Below are positions 1 to 12,027 of a stretch of DNA of 64,000 nt, one piece after another. The DNA is from Maratus speciosus. Its lineage: Eukaryota; Arthropoda; Arachnida; Araneae; Salticidae. A program made the translations under genes and the position numbers. The notes below the pieces were generated by a model. It worked only from the letters and a program-made list of their open reading frames with translations. It had not been told where the DNA came from and made no database searches. Positions within the stretch are counted from its first letter, which is position 1. Every line of letters begins with the position of its first letter. Location: the NCBI GenBank assembly GCA_963932465.1, contig OZ010800.1:91714307-91778306 (forward strand), given 5' to 3'.

Positions 1-1504
1 TTTTTTCCTCCATTCTACATCTCAAGGTCATGGTATGTATAAAAAATATGTTCGATTGCAAAACATTCACACCTTTTTACGATTTTTCACATATTGGCAC
101 AATTTTTGTTCAAATTCGAAAATTTTGAACGCGATACGCAAACGAAAGATATCTCCGATTAAAAAAAAAAAAAAAAATTCACTGTGCCTGTATTTACGAG
201 TAGCAACTTTTCCTCACTATTACGATTCGATTTGCAAACTTTTTTGCTTTTCACTCCGGTCTAATAAACATGCACCAGAGTATGTAACCAATATGTAACA
301 ATATTGATGCATCACTTTTAATGTTTGTCCCAACCCTCACAATGAGGTCGATCATGGATGATTAGAAATATTTTATTAAATGCATGAAGTTTATTTTTCT
401 AAGTCGTAGAGTTTCTTCCCGGGTTAACGGTTACATGATTACAACTGCCCTACAAAATGAAAAGGCAATGAAAATGACATCATTTTAATTTTATTCAAAC
501 GATTCAGATTTAAAAACACACATTTTTATGCATTACTTTTCTGTTAAAAATGAAAGTTAAGCACTCCTTTTTGTCTGCAAATCATTTAATAAAGTACATG
601 CAATCATCTTAATAAATCCTTGACGGTATTTACCCTACTGGAATTTCAAAGAGGGAAAAAGTAGTAATAGAACTGTCAAGAGAGGACATTTATTACGAAG
701 TATAATGTATAATTCAGTGAGATTGTATTTAAGCTACCAAAACCACATATACTCAAGCTGAAAGACAAGGAGTTCAAGAACAAGCACACAAAAGTTAACT
801 GTTCTAACATTATTCGTATTCAATGGTCAATATATGTAATTGTAATGTTGTCTCATTTAATAGTGTTCAGGTTAGAGAACATTTTAATTCCTGTTGTCAT
901 AATGGCCTCATTTCCCTACTAAAATGCACTGTAAAGGATCAACTGAAAGTATTGCATCTTAATAGCTCAAAATTTCTGCAATTCAGCGGTAATATAATAT
1001 CGCAATACCGTTCGCATCGTTTTCAGCATTGTGGAAGGATATCCCAGGTGAAGGTCCACATTGTTTTAAAATACAAGGTGAAATTCGCATTTTGTTTGGC
1101 TCGAGGTTTGTTTGGAAATATCGACCAGCGTAGCGGGCGTAGACTGCCAGTCGAAAATAATATTTATATGTGATTTTAATACAGTTTAATCTGCATTATA
1201 CTTCTCTATCTAGAATGTGTATATAGGATACTCTTTTTTTTCGGGGGGGGGGGAGGATTTAAAGCTTTTTAATAGAGCATGGGAGTTAATATAAGGCTTT
1301 TACCTTACACGGATGTTATATTTCACAGTAGATCCTAAATATTTTTTTATAGAATCCACATAGTCCACATAATATGATTTCGCAATTATATATATATATA
1401 TATATATTATACTCAATTTACGTAATTCGCTTGTATTCGATTTTATCCTTAGTATTTCGGATTTCTATTTATTCCTAGAAATTAAAATTTTATTATTTCT
1501 CGGT
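1..1504. other. AT-rich noncoding DNA
   Basis: I see no recognisable gene. A short G-run lies near 1245-1253 and a (TA)n microsatellite at about 1388-1407. The short open frames here show no domain I recognise. Confidence 0.5.
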
Positions 1505-2800
1505 ATTAAAAATCACTCTTTTAAACGAGATTTTTTAGATACCGAAAAACTGAAACTGAAATCATATCCATATACTTTATTCTAGAAAATGTAACTAACG
1601 GTGTCACCGCCGCCACCGTTAATGATTTTGTTGTGAACGGAGGACCTTTTTCGCTAATATTGATAAAACAACTGCATACAGAAATATGAAAAATGATAGT
1701 GTTATAGAAAAATGTTTGATTTAACACGCTGAAGTAGACAGTTTTTAAATCGAAGTATCATTTGAAGAGATATTTAATACAAAATTTTGTCAAAATCTTC
1801 ATACGAGCAAAATCTAAAAATAGGAATTTAATATATATATTTTTTAGAATATACATTACAATCTTGCGGTGTGCAGACTGCCTTTATTTATTTTTTTTTT
1901 TTTTGACTATTTTTTTTTATATTTGTTTCAATTTCTTAATCAAATTTTCATCATTTCAAAAGATATTTTTTTCATATTTTTGAAAAGGTTATTATTTAAA
2001 ATTTTTGCCAGTTGTACAAATAGCACAAAAAATAATATTTTCTTGAAATGAAAAAAAAATATATATATATTTAGGCGTGACCATTAAAAACAGAGAAAAA
2101 ACTTTAAAATTAGAATTAAGTTATTCGTGTTAAAAGCAGGAAAATATTGAAAATTTCGTCATAAAAATTGTATTTACACTTGTTTACAATAGTATCAGAA
2201 AAGAAAGAAAACTGTAAAACAATAAATTCATTAATATGAGATAAAAGCAGTAAATGGCAGAAATTACATCCTATTTCAAATGACCAAATAATAATATTAC
2301 CAAAAAATTTTAATTTCAAATTATTTTACATGATTCATTTATTTCATATTTCGAGATGGTCTTTTTAACTATTGTTGCCAATTCTAATGCAGTGCAAATA
2401 AATGTTTCCTTTCTAATGGCAAAAGTAGTTTCACGTGAATATTAAACCAGGATGAAAACTTTGGTGAAAATTACGTCAGATTTAAAACAATATGTTTAAA
2501 ATGTCTTATTTGAAACATTTTTCTTATAGCGTTGTTATAAAATGTTAGGAGTTAAAGACTCTGTTTCCTTAGTTCATTTTATATTTGCTTGTTATCAAAT
2601 GTTTAACAGACCAGTAATTAAGCACGAAAGCAGGATGTCTTAACAGCATGTTATTCGGCCTATAAATTTCCCAATGAAGGAGAAATGAATGGTAATCGTT
2701 TCGCCACTGGTCTTTTAATTATAATTCAATCTTCAGTAATCATTTTAAAGCAATTTAAATTAGCATGTTTTTAGAGTCTGAGGCGTCTGAGTCCGTAGCG
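1505..2800 (+). repeat. Copy 1 of an old ~1.2-kb tandem duplication
   Basis: This block aligns along its length with the next ~1.1 kb. Landmarks occur in the same order in both: TTCGCTAATATT, ACTGCATA, GTTTTTAAATCGAA, AGAGATATTTAAT, CATATTTTTGAAAA, CGTCATAAAAATTGTATTT, AAAACTTTGGTGAA, TACGTCAGATTTAAAA and TAGCGTTGTT. The copies differ by many substitutions and indels. No reading frame is conserved, so it looks like noncoding repeat DNA. The unit also has weaker internal repetition around CGTGA-AATATTAAA and GCACAAA. Confidence 0.7.
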
Positions 2801-2829
2801 GGCAGAATCCCTAAGTCTCGCTATTCTAA

Positions 2830-3940
2830 AAAAAGTAACCGATGCCTCCAACAATAAATGATTTTTTTTTCTTTTGCCGGGGTTTTTTCTTCGCTAATAT
2901 TAAGAAAACTACTGCATAAAAAATATGTAAATTGGTAGTATTATAGAGATATGTTTGATAAACATGCTGAATCAGAGAGTTTTTAAATCGAAAAATTATT
3001 TAAAGAGATATTTAATGTTAAATTGGATAAAAATCGTTCAATTAAAAAAGGTTTATAGGAGCAAAATCTATACATAGCGATACACTAAAAGCTCCCGGTA
3101 TGCCGAATGCTTTCATTTTCTTAATTTGACTAATTTTTTGGGGTTTTTTTCCATTTTCAATTGAAATTTTAAGCATTTCGCGAGATATTTTTTACATATT
3201 TTTGAAAAAGTTGATTTTTTAAATTGTTGTCAATTGTAAAAACAGCACAAAAAGAATACCCCCTTTAAAATAAAAAATATTTACACGTGACTATTGTAAA
3301 AAGAAATAAAACTTCCAAATTATATTTAAATGATTACATGTTAAAATCAGGAAAAAATTTTTAAATTACGTCATAAAAATTGTATTTATCTGTGAATATT
3401 AAAAAAAGAAAGAAAATCTAAAAATAATGAATACATTAATATGTGTTAAAAGCAGTAGATGAGGGAAGTTACGTCCTATTTAAAATGACCATTTCCAAAG
3501 AGTTTAAAAATATATTTACACGAGAGATTTATTTCCTATTTGGAGTTGATCATTATTAGTACTGTTACCAATTCCAGGACAGCACAAATAATAATAATTC
3601 CTTTCTAACAATAAATATATTTTCGCGTGAATATTAAAAAGAGAACGAAAACTTTGGTGAAGATTACGTCAGATTTAAAATGATACATTTAAAATGCCTT
3701 ATTTAAACAATTATTTTGTAGCGTTGTTGAAAAATTCAGAAAGGCAAATACTCTGTTGACTTATTTATGTTTAACCAATCTTTCTTAATTAAAAAGGCAA
3801 ATGAATGGAAGACCGTTTGCAGTTAGATAGGCACTGTTTTCTTAATTATAATTAAACCTTCTGTAATTTTTTTAAAGCCGATCTCATTAGTGTATTTTCA
3901 GAGTGTGGACGGGGGTTGCTGAGCGCAGATCGTATGAGAC
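2830..3940 (+). repeat. Copy 2 of the tandem duplication
   Basis: Direct partner of the upstream copy, with the same ordered landmarks. It lacks the TA-rich expansions seen in copy 1. Divergence suggests an old event. Confidence 0.7.
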
Positions 3941-5252
3941 AGACACCCTAGTATATCATATAATTGAAAAGCAACTTTAAAAGTTTCATTTGAAACAAAG
4001 AAATTCTTTTTAAAGGATTTGTGTATCTATTTCCTATACAGCTATAAAAAATCAACAGATGAAGAAACTTCTAACCAACAAAGAAATTTATATGAAAATA
4101 AATAAATGTTCATAAAATTTTGATCTATCGATGTTCGTTTAAAGATTTACAATAGTTTGCAATGTAAATGTACTTCGATTAAAACCACAGATTAATTATT
4201 CAGTTATAAGTTACATTTATTTCATTTTTCGCATATATCATCTGCGGTAATAAGTAACCGTTATCAAATTTAATTTGAAATATTTTATATTAATTTTGAT
4301 GCTATATCCTTTCCTGCAAATACAGTATTGCAGTCACCATTGTTAAATTCCTTGATAATAGATTTTATTTATTCTTAATGTGTCATCTTATAAAATATCA
4401 AAAAATAATTTTTTAATAGTTCATATAAAATTCTAAGTGACACACATTTCAAATATTTAATTTATTTTAAAATCATGATCTAACTATATTTTTCCCAAAG
4501 AAGGTCATTTTAAACATGTATTACACGTCTACTGAAAAAAAAAGAAGAAAAAATGGCTCACCGCAACAATTCAATTATGAGAAATCCTGCGAGAAAAGCA
4601 TATAAGGTGAAATTATTTATTAAAAATTAATAAATTTTTAATTAAATTTATATGCATCTAGACTCTTTTTGAGAATGTTAATGGCTAGCTATTGCAATGT
4701 GGGTTTCAAATTTCACACACCCCAAATTGAATCACATTCGGAGTTTCTTTTAATCTATCTTAAGTGTACTTTTACATGTAATTTGCCAGTTTCAAAGGTA
4801 CCTGATCCCTTAAAAGTTCATTTTAAATATTTCATTTTTTTTAGTTTTTCAAAGCATGTCTTAGATTTAATAATTATTACTGTAAAAATCTTATAAATTC
4901 AAAAAAATATAATCAGATTTTCTAAAGTTACAAGTCATATACGCAGGATTTAAAATTTATTTAAAAAAAAAAATACACCCTGAAAAATCCAATCGACGAA
5001 ACTTAAAAAATAGAATAAATCATATTCATTAATTTTTCAAGTCTCTTATTGAGATATTATGCATTTTTAGAAATATCAAAATAATTTTTTTCATATGTTT
5101 ATGGTATTCAATTTCGTTTAACTAATTGCAACATATTTTGAATACGTTTCTGATTTCGGTTTAGATGTCTGCCATCTTCAGTCTGTCGCTTGTAACTGTT
5201 GTAGCACTCATAGATATATTCCGATTAAAAACTAATAGATATATGTGGTTGA
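3941..5252. other. AT-rich noncoding DNA
   Basis: I recognise no gene, RNA or element here. The largest open frame (75 codons near 4.7 kb) has low-complexity composition and no known motif. Confidence 0.5.
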
Positions 5253-5301
5253 AGTTTACAATAGTATATGAGATGTGAATTTACAACTGGGCGAAAAATG
5301 T

Positions 5302-5371
5302 ACGGACCAGAATTCGAAAGAGAGATCTCTTGCCTGAAGCCGCCATCTAAGCTAACCCGGACGAATCTGGT
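5302..5371 (-). pseudogene. Degenerate tRNA-like head (left arm)
   Basis: Read on the minus strand it begins TCCGGGTTAGCTTAGATGG, an A-box-like stretch, and ends in a B-box-like TTTCGAATTC. On that strand it is followed by a short T-run and the CGCCCAGTTG motif. The cloverleaf is damaged and I cannot assign an anticodon. Confidence 0.5.
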
Positions 5372-5613
5372 GAGTCTAATTCCTCCAACTAACCTTATTG
5401 ATTATAGCATCTACTAGGTTAATTTTAATTACGTACTAATTTACGCATTAATTTTAACACAATTATAATTGTGTTAAAATTAATCTAGTATAATTACGTA
5501 TCCCGCGTTTTTGGAGTTCTGTTACCTGCGATTTATACTGTTGAGCTGATTCAGATATCAGACCAGATGTTAAAATATAATGTCAGCTGGATGAATTAGA
5601 TCCACCAGATTCT

Positions 5614-5686
5614 TCCGGAATAGCTCAGATAGCAGAGCATTGGAGGCTTCAGCCTAGAGATCTCTGGTTCGAATCGCGTTCCGGAC
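5614..5686 (+). pseudogene. Degenerate tRNA-like head (right arm)
   Basis: The acceptor stem TCCGGAA/TTCCGGA pairs perfectly. The D arm is GCTC/GAGC, and a B-box-like GGTTCGAATC is present. The T stem and anticodon stem pair poorly, so the anticodon is uncertain. A run of five T follows directly, a potential Pol III terminator, and then CGCCCAGTTGG. Confidence 0.55.
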
Positions 5687-5776
5687 ATTTTTCGCCCAGT
5701 TGGAAATTCACATCTCGTATGATTTATTCACCATTTAGAATAATTTTGCACAAATTTATCTAGTTTCCAATAGTAT

Positions 5777-6285
5777 GCCCGCTAGTCAAATTGAAGGTTT
5801 AGTATTTATAATATTTTACAAGGGCACAGAAAACAATTTGTTAAATTGTGATATTTGAGCTAATTTTATTCGTGATTAATTTTACAGATGTTACTTCAAA
5901 CATATTGATATCCATCCCTAAAACGGGTTATAATATATTTTCTGTATAAGGTATAGTAGGTAGCATTTATAGTTTTCTTATAGGGACGAACAAAATAATC
6001 CTTTTGAATTCTGAACTGTGGAAAAAATGTTTATTTTGTATTTTAATTATGCTGCAACACTTTAAACATAAAAAATACATAATGCAGTAATACGCACGTA
6101 AATTTGTTTTACCGATTATGGAGTGTGTAGCATATACATTGTCTTAAAGAGATGCACAACACAAATTTGTCATCGGATTCACTGTGAGCGAATATTGCTG
6201 GTAGTGACATTAAATCGGTGGAAAATATTTTTAATTGTTACTACCTTTTATATAGTTGTATGTACTTACTGTAATATGTAGTGTG
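5777..6285. other. AT-rich spacer
   Basis: Nothing recognisable lies between the 15-bp duplication and the start of the large foldback element. Confidence 0.5.
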
Positions 6286-6708
6286 TATGTCGTAGGATAA
6301 TTGAGAAATCCGGCTGTTTGCAAAAAGTCGGGCTAATTGGAAAGTAATCTCCGTTTTTCCAATCGGCCTGAATTTTTCATGTTTATTGCAAAGACATTAC
6401 AGAACATTAGCCCGATTGTAATGTGGCATTTTATTTCTCAAACAGCCTAATTTTTTAGGCACATTGCAAAGAGCCTAGATAGTGTTAGGCAATTCGAAAA
6501 ATAACAACTTTTTTTTTTTTTTAATTCCATCGAACCATAACTCGATCCGAGCAAGAGAAAATAATTTCCGTCGAAATGCAACATGACTATACCTGAAAAT
6601 TCCACTTGAAGTCAACCCGAAACCCGATTCAAATCAGTAAAAAAAATGAAAAATATCTAAGAAACCGTAACCCGAAAGGACAAAATAATTTCCGTTGACA
6701 GGCACTAA

Positions 6709-6747
<39 letters not shown>

Positions 6748-7140
6748 AATTGAAGTCTACCCTAAACGCGATCCGAGCAAGACAAAAAAGAAAATTCTAT
6801 CTAACCGTAACCCGACCTTTGAAAGATAAAATATTTTCCGTCGAAACGCAACCCGATCAGAACCTGAAAATTGCATTTCAATTCAAACCAAAACGTGATC
6901 CGAACCCGAAACAAATCCCACCGAACCGTAACCAGATTCAATAAAGGCAAAATAATTTCCATCGTAACGCACTGATCAGAACCTGAATGTCAACCCAAAA
7001 CCTGATCCGAACCCGAAAAAAAATACATTTAACCGTAACTCGGTCCAAGAAAGACAAAATAATTTCCGTCTACACGCACCGGACAGAACCTGAAAATTCT
7101 AATTGAAGTATACCCTAAATCCAACAAATTTATTCCATAA
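6286..7140 (+). repeat. Left arm of foldback with ~120-bp tandem units
   Basis: The motif AAAATAATTTCCGTCG or a variant recurs near 6560, 6683, 6826, 6945 and 7057, giving units of roughly 112-143 bp. Each unit also carries CCGTAACYCG and AACCTGAAAATT. An A-run near 6713-6743 lies inside the arm. Confidence 0.7.
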
Positions 7141-7269
7141 CCCGAAATCCTTCAACCCAAATACTAAATGAAAAGAAAATAAACGTCTTTTAATGCAATT
7201 ATGAAAAGAAATCTACTATTACATTACAAATATCATTTTTTCTTTTATATTTAAAAATAGTCATGTTGT

Positions 7270-8430
7270 ATGCTAAGTGTGAATGAAATGTGTATGTGAA
7301 GCAGATTTTTAATATTTTTTGCAGAATTATACGCAGAGTAGATGGTTACTAATGAAAATTTTTATGAAAAATATATAGAAATTTTTTATATTAATTAAAT
7401 CTTCAAATGAAGCAAATTTTTTATGTTTTTATTTTCATGATTTATACAGAGAAGATGACTTGCTAATAAAAAATATTGTGACAAATATATATGAAATTTT
7501 TTAGATTAATTAAATTTGCACTTGTGGCAGATTTTTAGTTTTTCCCCCAGAATTACGCAAAGAAGATAAGTTGCTAATGATAAAGATTATGAAAATTATA
7601 AATAAATATCTTTATATTAATTAAATCGGCAGATGAGGCAGATTTTTAATGATTTCACAGCATTAAGCAGGGAAAATTTGTTACTAATAAAAATAATTAT
7701 AAAAATGTATATCAAAATTTCTGCAACAATGACGTCTTCAGATGAGGCAGACATTAAATGTTGTTCCAGCATTACGGAGAGAAGAGAGGCTGCTAATGAA
7801 AACAATTAAAAAACTATGTAAGAGAATTTATTTAATAATGAAATATGCAGATGATACAGATTTTAAGTTTCTTTTCCAAGAATTACGCAATGGAAATAAG
7901 TTGTTAATGAAAATAATTATGAAAAATGTATAAGATTTTTTTTTATATTAATTAAATCGTCAGACGAGGCAAATTTTTACTGATTTCCATTACGCTGGGA
8001 AAATGGGTTGCTAATGAAAATAATGATAAAAATGTGTATAAAAATTTCAACTATAATAACATCTGCAAATGAGCCAGATTTTTAATGTTTTTTCAGCATT
8101 ACGGAGAGAAGGTGGATTGCGAATGAAAATAATTAGAAAAATACATAAGAAAAAATCTGCAGTCATGAAATCTGCAGGTGAGGCAGATTTTTAAAGTTTT
8201 CTCAACATTATGCAGATAAAATCGGTATCTACTGAAATTTATGGAATATATTTTAGGTTATATTTACAATAATGATATTTGCAGATGAGACAGACTTTTG
8301 TTGTTTTTCACCTTTATGTACTAGAAAGGTGGGTTGCTGAATCAAAACAATATAAAAATATCTAAGAAAAGTGCTGTAAAAATGACATCTGCAGATGAAT
8401 AATATTTTTAATATTTTTCAACATCTGATT
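7270..8430 (+). repeat. Central tandem array, ~110-bp unit, about 11 copies
   Basis: The anchor GATGAGGCAGATTTTTAAT or a variant recurs near 7296, 7403, 7516, 7630, 7738, 7847, 7961, 8064, 8175, 8282 and 8391. Spacing is about 103-114 bp. Each unit also has an ATTACGSAGAGAAG-like block and a GCTAATGAAAATAATTA-like block. Units are diverged from each other, so the array is not freshly amplified. Confidence 0.75.
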
Positions 8431-8639
8431 GGTAGCTCAAAAATTGTGATAAAAAAATATAAAAAACCCCGCTTTATTGGCAGATATGATTTATGCAACT
8501 AGTTAATAATTAATTACTTTTCATTGGTAAAAAACGATTCCTTTCTCCTCCCTTTATCCCCCCCCCCTAACGATATAAAAAATGTGAAGTGAAGACAATG
8601 ACTAAGAGTCTAAGAATATCTGCAAAGGGGTTGACTTCA

Positions 8640-9795
8640 AATGAATTTTTCAGGCCTGTCGAGTCCCGTTTCGATCGAAATAATTTGTCTTGCACAGATT
8701 GGGTTACGGTTTTCGGTTTCGGATAGGGTTTTCGATAGACTTCAGTTGGAATTTTCAGGTTCTTGTTGGGGTTTCTGAACGGAAATTATATTGTCTTTCT
8801 CGGATCGGGATACATTTTGATGGATTATTTCCGGGTTCTTATGTAGTTTCGGATTGCGTTTCGACAGAAATTATTTTGTCTTAATAGATAGGGCTACGTT
8901 TGGACAGCATTTTCTTTTTTGTCATGTTCAGATTATATTTATGGTAGACTTCAATTGGAATTTTCAGGTTCTGCTTGGTTCGTGTCAACGGAGATTATTT
9001 CATCTTTCTCGGACCAAGTTACGGTTAATTATATATATATATATATTTACGGATTCGGATAGAGTTTCGGGTTGACTTTCAGGTTCTACTCCATGCGTAA
9101 CGACGGAAATTATTTTGTCTTTGTCGGATCGAGTTACGGTTCGGTAGAATTGTTTTTTCGGTTTTAGACAGGTTTCGGTTTGAATTCAAATGGAATTTCC
9201 AAGTTCCGATGGTGTTCCGATTTGACTGAATATATTTTATCTTGCAAAGATCGGGTTACGGTTGGATAGAATTTTCTTTTTTGTCGGATTCCGATCGGAT
9301 TTAGGGTAGACTTAAATTGAAAATTTCGGGTTCTGGGCAATGCGTGTCGACGGAAATTGTTTTGTATTTTTCGTGTCGGGTTACAGTTTGATGGATATTT
9401 TTTTTTTTTTTTTTTTTTTTTTTTGGGGGGGGGGGGGGTTCGGATCGGGTTTCATGTTAAATTCAAATGAAATTTTTAGGTTCTAATCTGGTTGCATTTC
9501 GACGGAAATTATTTTTTCTTGCTCATATCGGGTTATGGTTCAATGGAATTGAAGCAAGTGGTAATTCCATAATTTGCCTAACGCTATCTCGGCTCTTTGA
9601 AATGAGTCTAAAAATAATTAGGGTGTTTTAGAAGTGAATTGCCTTATCCCAATTACCCTAACGTTCTTTAGGTTCTTTGCAATAAACCTTAAAACTTTAG
9701 GCTGTTTGGAAAAACAGAAGTGATTCTCCCGTTCTCTTTGAAAATAGCCTACGATCTTTGCAAAGAGCCAAATTTCTCAATTTGCTTACGACATA
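8640..9795 (-). repeat. Right arm of foldback with ~120-bp tandem units
   Basis: This is the inverted counterpart of the left arm. CGACGGAAATTATTTTGTCTT or a variant recurs near 8675, 8780, 8861, 8985, 9100, 9221, 9349 and 9499, so it holds about eight units against five in the left arm. A T-run followed by a G-run (about 9400-9438) and a short TA repeat near 9030 interrupt it. Confidence 0.7.
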
Positions 9796-11234
9796 TATAA
9801 TTCTACAGATTATATACAGGGTTGCGAGAAATAATTTCACGCATTTCAGGCAAATTACTACATTTGATGGGAATAATATTGAGTGCTTGAATATTTTTCT
9901 AACTTTTTATTAAATATCTCATATAATTGTATGAAAAAAATGAAATCTTCTTAGCCATTATCTGGTTGTGTTGGATATTGTTTCATAAGCTATTCCTGAT
10001 TCCTGATTTAGATATTTCTTTTAATTTTGTATACGTAAATATACTGTGTGTATAAATAATAATAAGAAAAAACAATAGTCCGATGTTTTCTTATGGAAAA
10101 ATTGTTTATGCACAAATAAGTTATTGTTTAATTAAAAAATCTACTGAAAATAGAAGAAAATGTCCCAAGGCGAATTCTCAAGTATATGTTACTTTGTACA
10201 TTAATTTATCATTATTTTGTATTACAAAACTTTTTTTTTGCTTGTTCTAAGCATATATGAAACATGCTTATTATTAAGCTAAAAAAGCTTGTTTGTTAGA
10301 TGATGTTTAGAGTTCCATTAATGCTCTAAGAAGAATGAAGCTTAATTAAGTCGTATGTTTTTTCAACATATTTGAGAATTGTTTATGAATTCGGTTTGTC
10401 TGAGTATTTGTCCATTATCTAAATGGGATAGCCAGCCATGTAATCGATTAATATGAGTGATGTTTATTATAGCATCGTTGGCACTGAAAATGCAGTGTTC
10501 ACCATTTATGGTTAGTTTACAGGGACGCTCAGACATTTATCGTTTCAATACACTCAATACTGAGAAAAAAGTGTATAGTGCATTTTAAAAATCTTACTTT
10601 ATTTAAAACATTATAAATTTGTATTAATGATACTGAGATGCACTGCAACAGAAATCCAATAGATAATTAAGTGCGTTCATTTAAATTATTCATTATTCTA
10701 TTTTTACTATACATTTAATTGTTCATTAATTTATCGTTCATTTAAAGAGGCAGCCAAAATAATTCAGTTACATTGCTAACTTTGGACGATAGCCAGAACT
10801 GTTGAATGTGCGTTATAAAACTTAACAAATTACTGGTGTAATACGAGGTGTTTGGATAATAACCAGGGCTTCACGGAACAGTTCACACAAATTTCAAGCT
10901 ATGGACAGTAATTACTGAAAATAAATCAGTACTGCATTGTATTTTTTAATGTTTATTTAAGTATCTCCTTTCAGTATATGACCAAAAAATATATTTTTTA
11001 ACAATATTTTGACGCTTTTTGAAATAGTTTTATAATATACGCCGTAGTGCATTATTTTTTGTTCTCATTTAAAAAAAGTAATACGAATATGCTCAATTTT
11101 TGCTGCATCACATTAGTAAGGAAAATATGAAAATAGTAATTTAAATTATTTTAAACTTAAAAGTGATTTGAAGGTCTTTTAGACTTTTAAAAATATATTG
11201 AAAATAAATAACAAGATACAGTTTTCAAATCTTA
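9796..11234. other. AT-rich noncoding DNA
   Basis: No gene recognised. The stretch around 10.39-10.55 kb (ATTCGGTTTGTCTG, then CATTTATGG.TAGTTTACAGGGACGCTCA) resembles 40.77-40.93 kb (ATTCGGTTTGTCTG, then CATTTACAGGGGCACTCA), so an uncharacterised dispersed repeat may be present. Confidence 0.4.
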
Positions 11235-11854
11235 TAGGGGAGACTGGGGAGGGTTGGCCATAGAGGAGGTTGACCCAACCTTCAGTTTTCATATTAAAAA
11301 AAAATCCAAAGTTATACCAATAGCTGGCTGCCAAAGCTACTGAAATACTCAAACAATATTCTTTGTTCCATATAGATAACAGAAGCAGGTGTGGAAAAAT
11401 CAATGGTGAAGAGTTTTCACCTTAAAATGTTTATTTTTTAGAAATATTTTGTAAGATTTTCTCGTATAAAATATATCATATAAATTTAAACAATGTAATT
11501 CAGATTTAATGTAATTCAGAAGTAGTGACCTTTCATTCCCGCATAAAGATTGTACATTGAATTAGGTAAAAGGTAAGCATGTGCTATATTTTAAAAAGTG
11601 GGTATTTGGAATGGCTTGAACCAATCAATGTAAATGAGGGTTGACCAGATGGTCAAAGCTCCCTTAAATAAATGTTTTTAGAAATATTTTTATAATACAC
11701 TGTATATAAGGAAGAGTTCATGGTTATACTTCTACAATAATGCACATATATTCTGTAAAGTTATAACAAAATGGGGTGGTAGAAAGGGAAAAGTTTAAAA
11801 TTAAAACGCAGAAAACCAACGTTTAATAATGCACAAATAATACGTGAAATGCAG

Positions 11855-11903
11855 CAAGGAGCTGTTTCGAATCTACTAGCGAGATTCTTCTTCAGTGCAA
11901 GAT
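11855..11903 (-). ncRNA. Hammerhead-ribozyme-like core, Penelope terminal repeat
   Basis: On the minus strand: TTGCA, CTGAAGA (CUGANGA core, 11889-11895), a 5-bp stem GAATC/GATTC with loop TCGCTAGTA, then GAAA (11865-11868). Stem III is not convincing in this copy. Confidence 0.4.
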
Positions 11904-11977
11904 AGAGAGAGACGCAGCGTGCTAGAAAAAGCAATGTTCAGCCTTTCTTTTTCTAGCACGCTGTGTCATGGTCTATC

Positions 11978-12027
11978 TTGCACTGAAGAAGAATTTTGCT
12001 AGTGGATTCGAAACAGCTGTTTGCTGT
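11978..12027 (+). ncRNA. Hammerhead-ribozyme-like core, Penelope terminal repeat
   Basis: TTGCA, CTGAAGA (11983-11989), stem GAATT/GATTC (one wobble pair), GAAA (12010-12013), then CAGCTGTTTGC. Here TGC after the expected cleavage position can pair with GCA before the core (stem I). ACAG/CTGT would form a loopless stem III, which could act only as a dimer. Confidence 0.45.

Larger units (their letters stand above)
5268..5761. mobile_element. Palindromic tRNA-bearing foldback element (degenerate member)
   Basis: A near-palindromic element with two tRNA-like heads in opposite orientation. It is flanked by AGTTT(A/C)CAATAGTAT at 5253-5267 and 5762-5776, a 15-bp direct repeat with one mismatch that I read as a target-site duplication. 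The palindrome centre is the self-complementary stretch at about 5450-5487. The right arm aligns with the 275-bp unit of the array at 53.4 kb: GATTGTGTTAAA, GGAGTTC..TTACCTGCG, CTGTTGAGCTG and CAGACCAGATGTT lie in the same order, followed by the tRNA-like head and the tail CGCCCAGTTGGAAATTCA. The right arm extends further outward than the left. Confidence 0.75.
6286..9795. mobile_element. Foldback (Galileo/FB-like) DNA element, 3.5 kb
   Basis: The ends are inverted copies: TATGTCGTAGGATAATTGAG on the left against TATGTCGTAAGCAAATTGAG on the complement of the right end. Behind them both arms carry the same inverted order: GAGAAAT, CGGCT/GGCTCTTTGCAAA, several AT-rich blocks with CTTTGCAA and CCTAA, and then tandem units containing CCGTCGAAA-GC, CCTGAAAATT and GTAACCCGA. 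Between the arms is a separate ~110-bp tandem array. I see no transposase, so it would be non-autonomous. Long inverted repeats built of internal tandem repeats are the classic layout of Foldback elements. I could not identify a target duplication. Confidence 0.65.
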
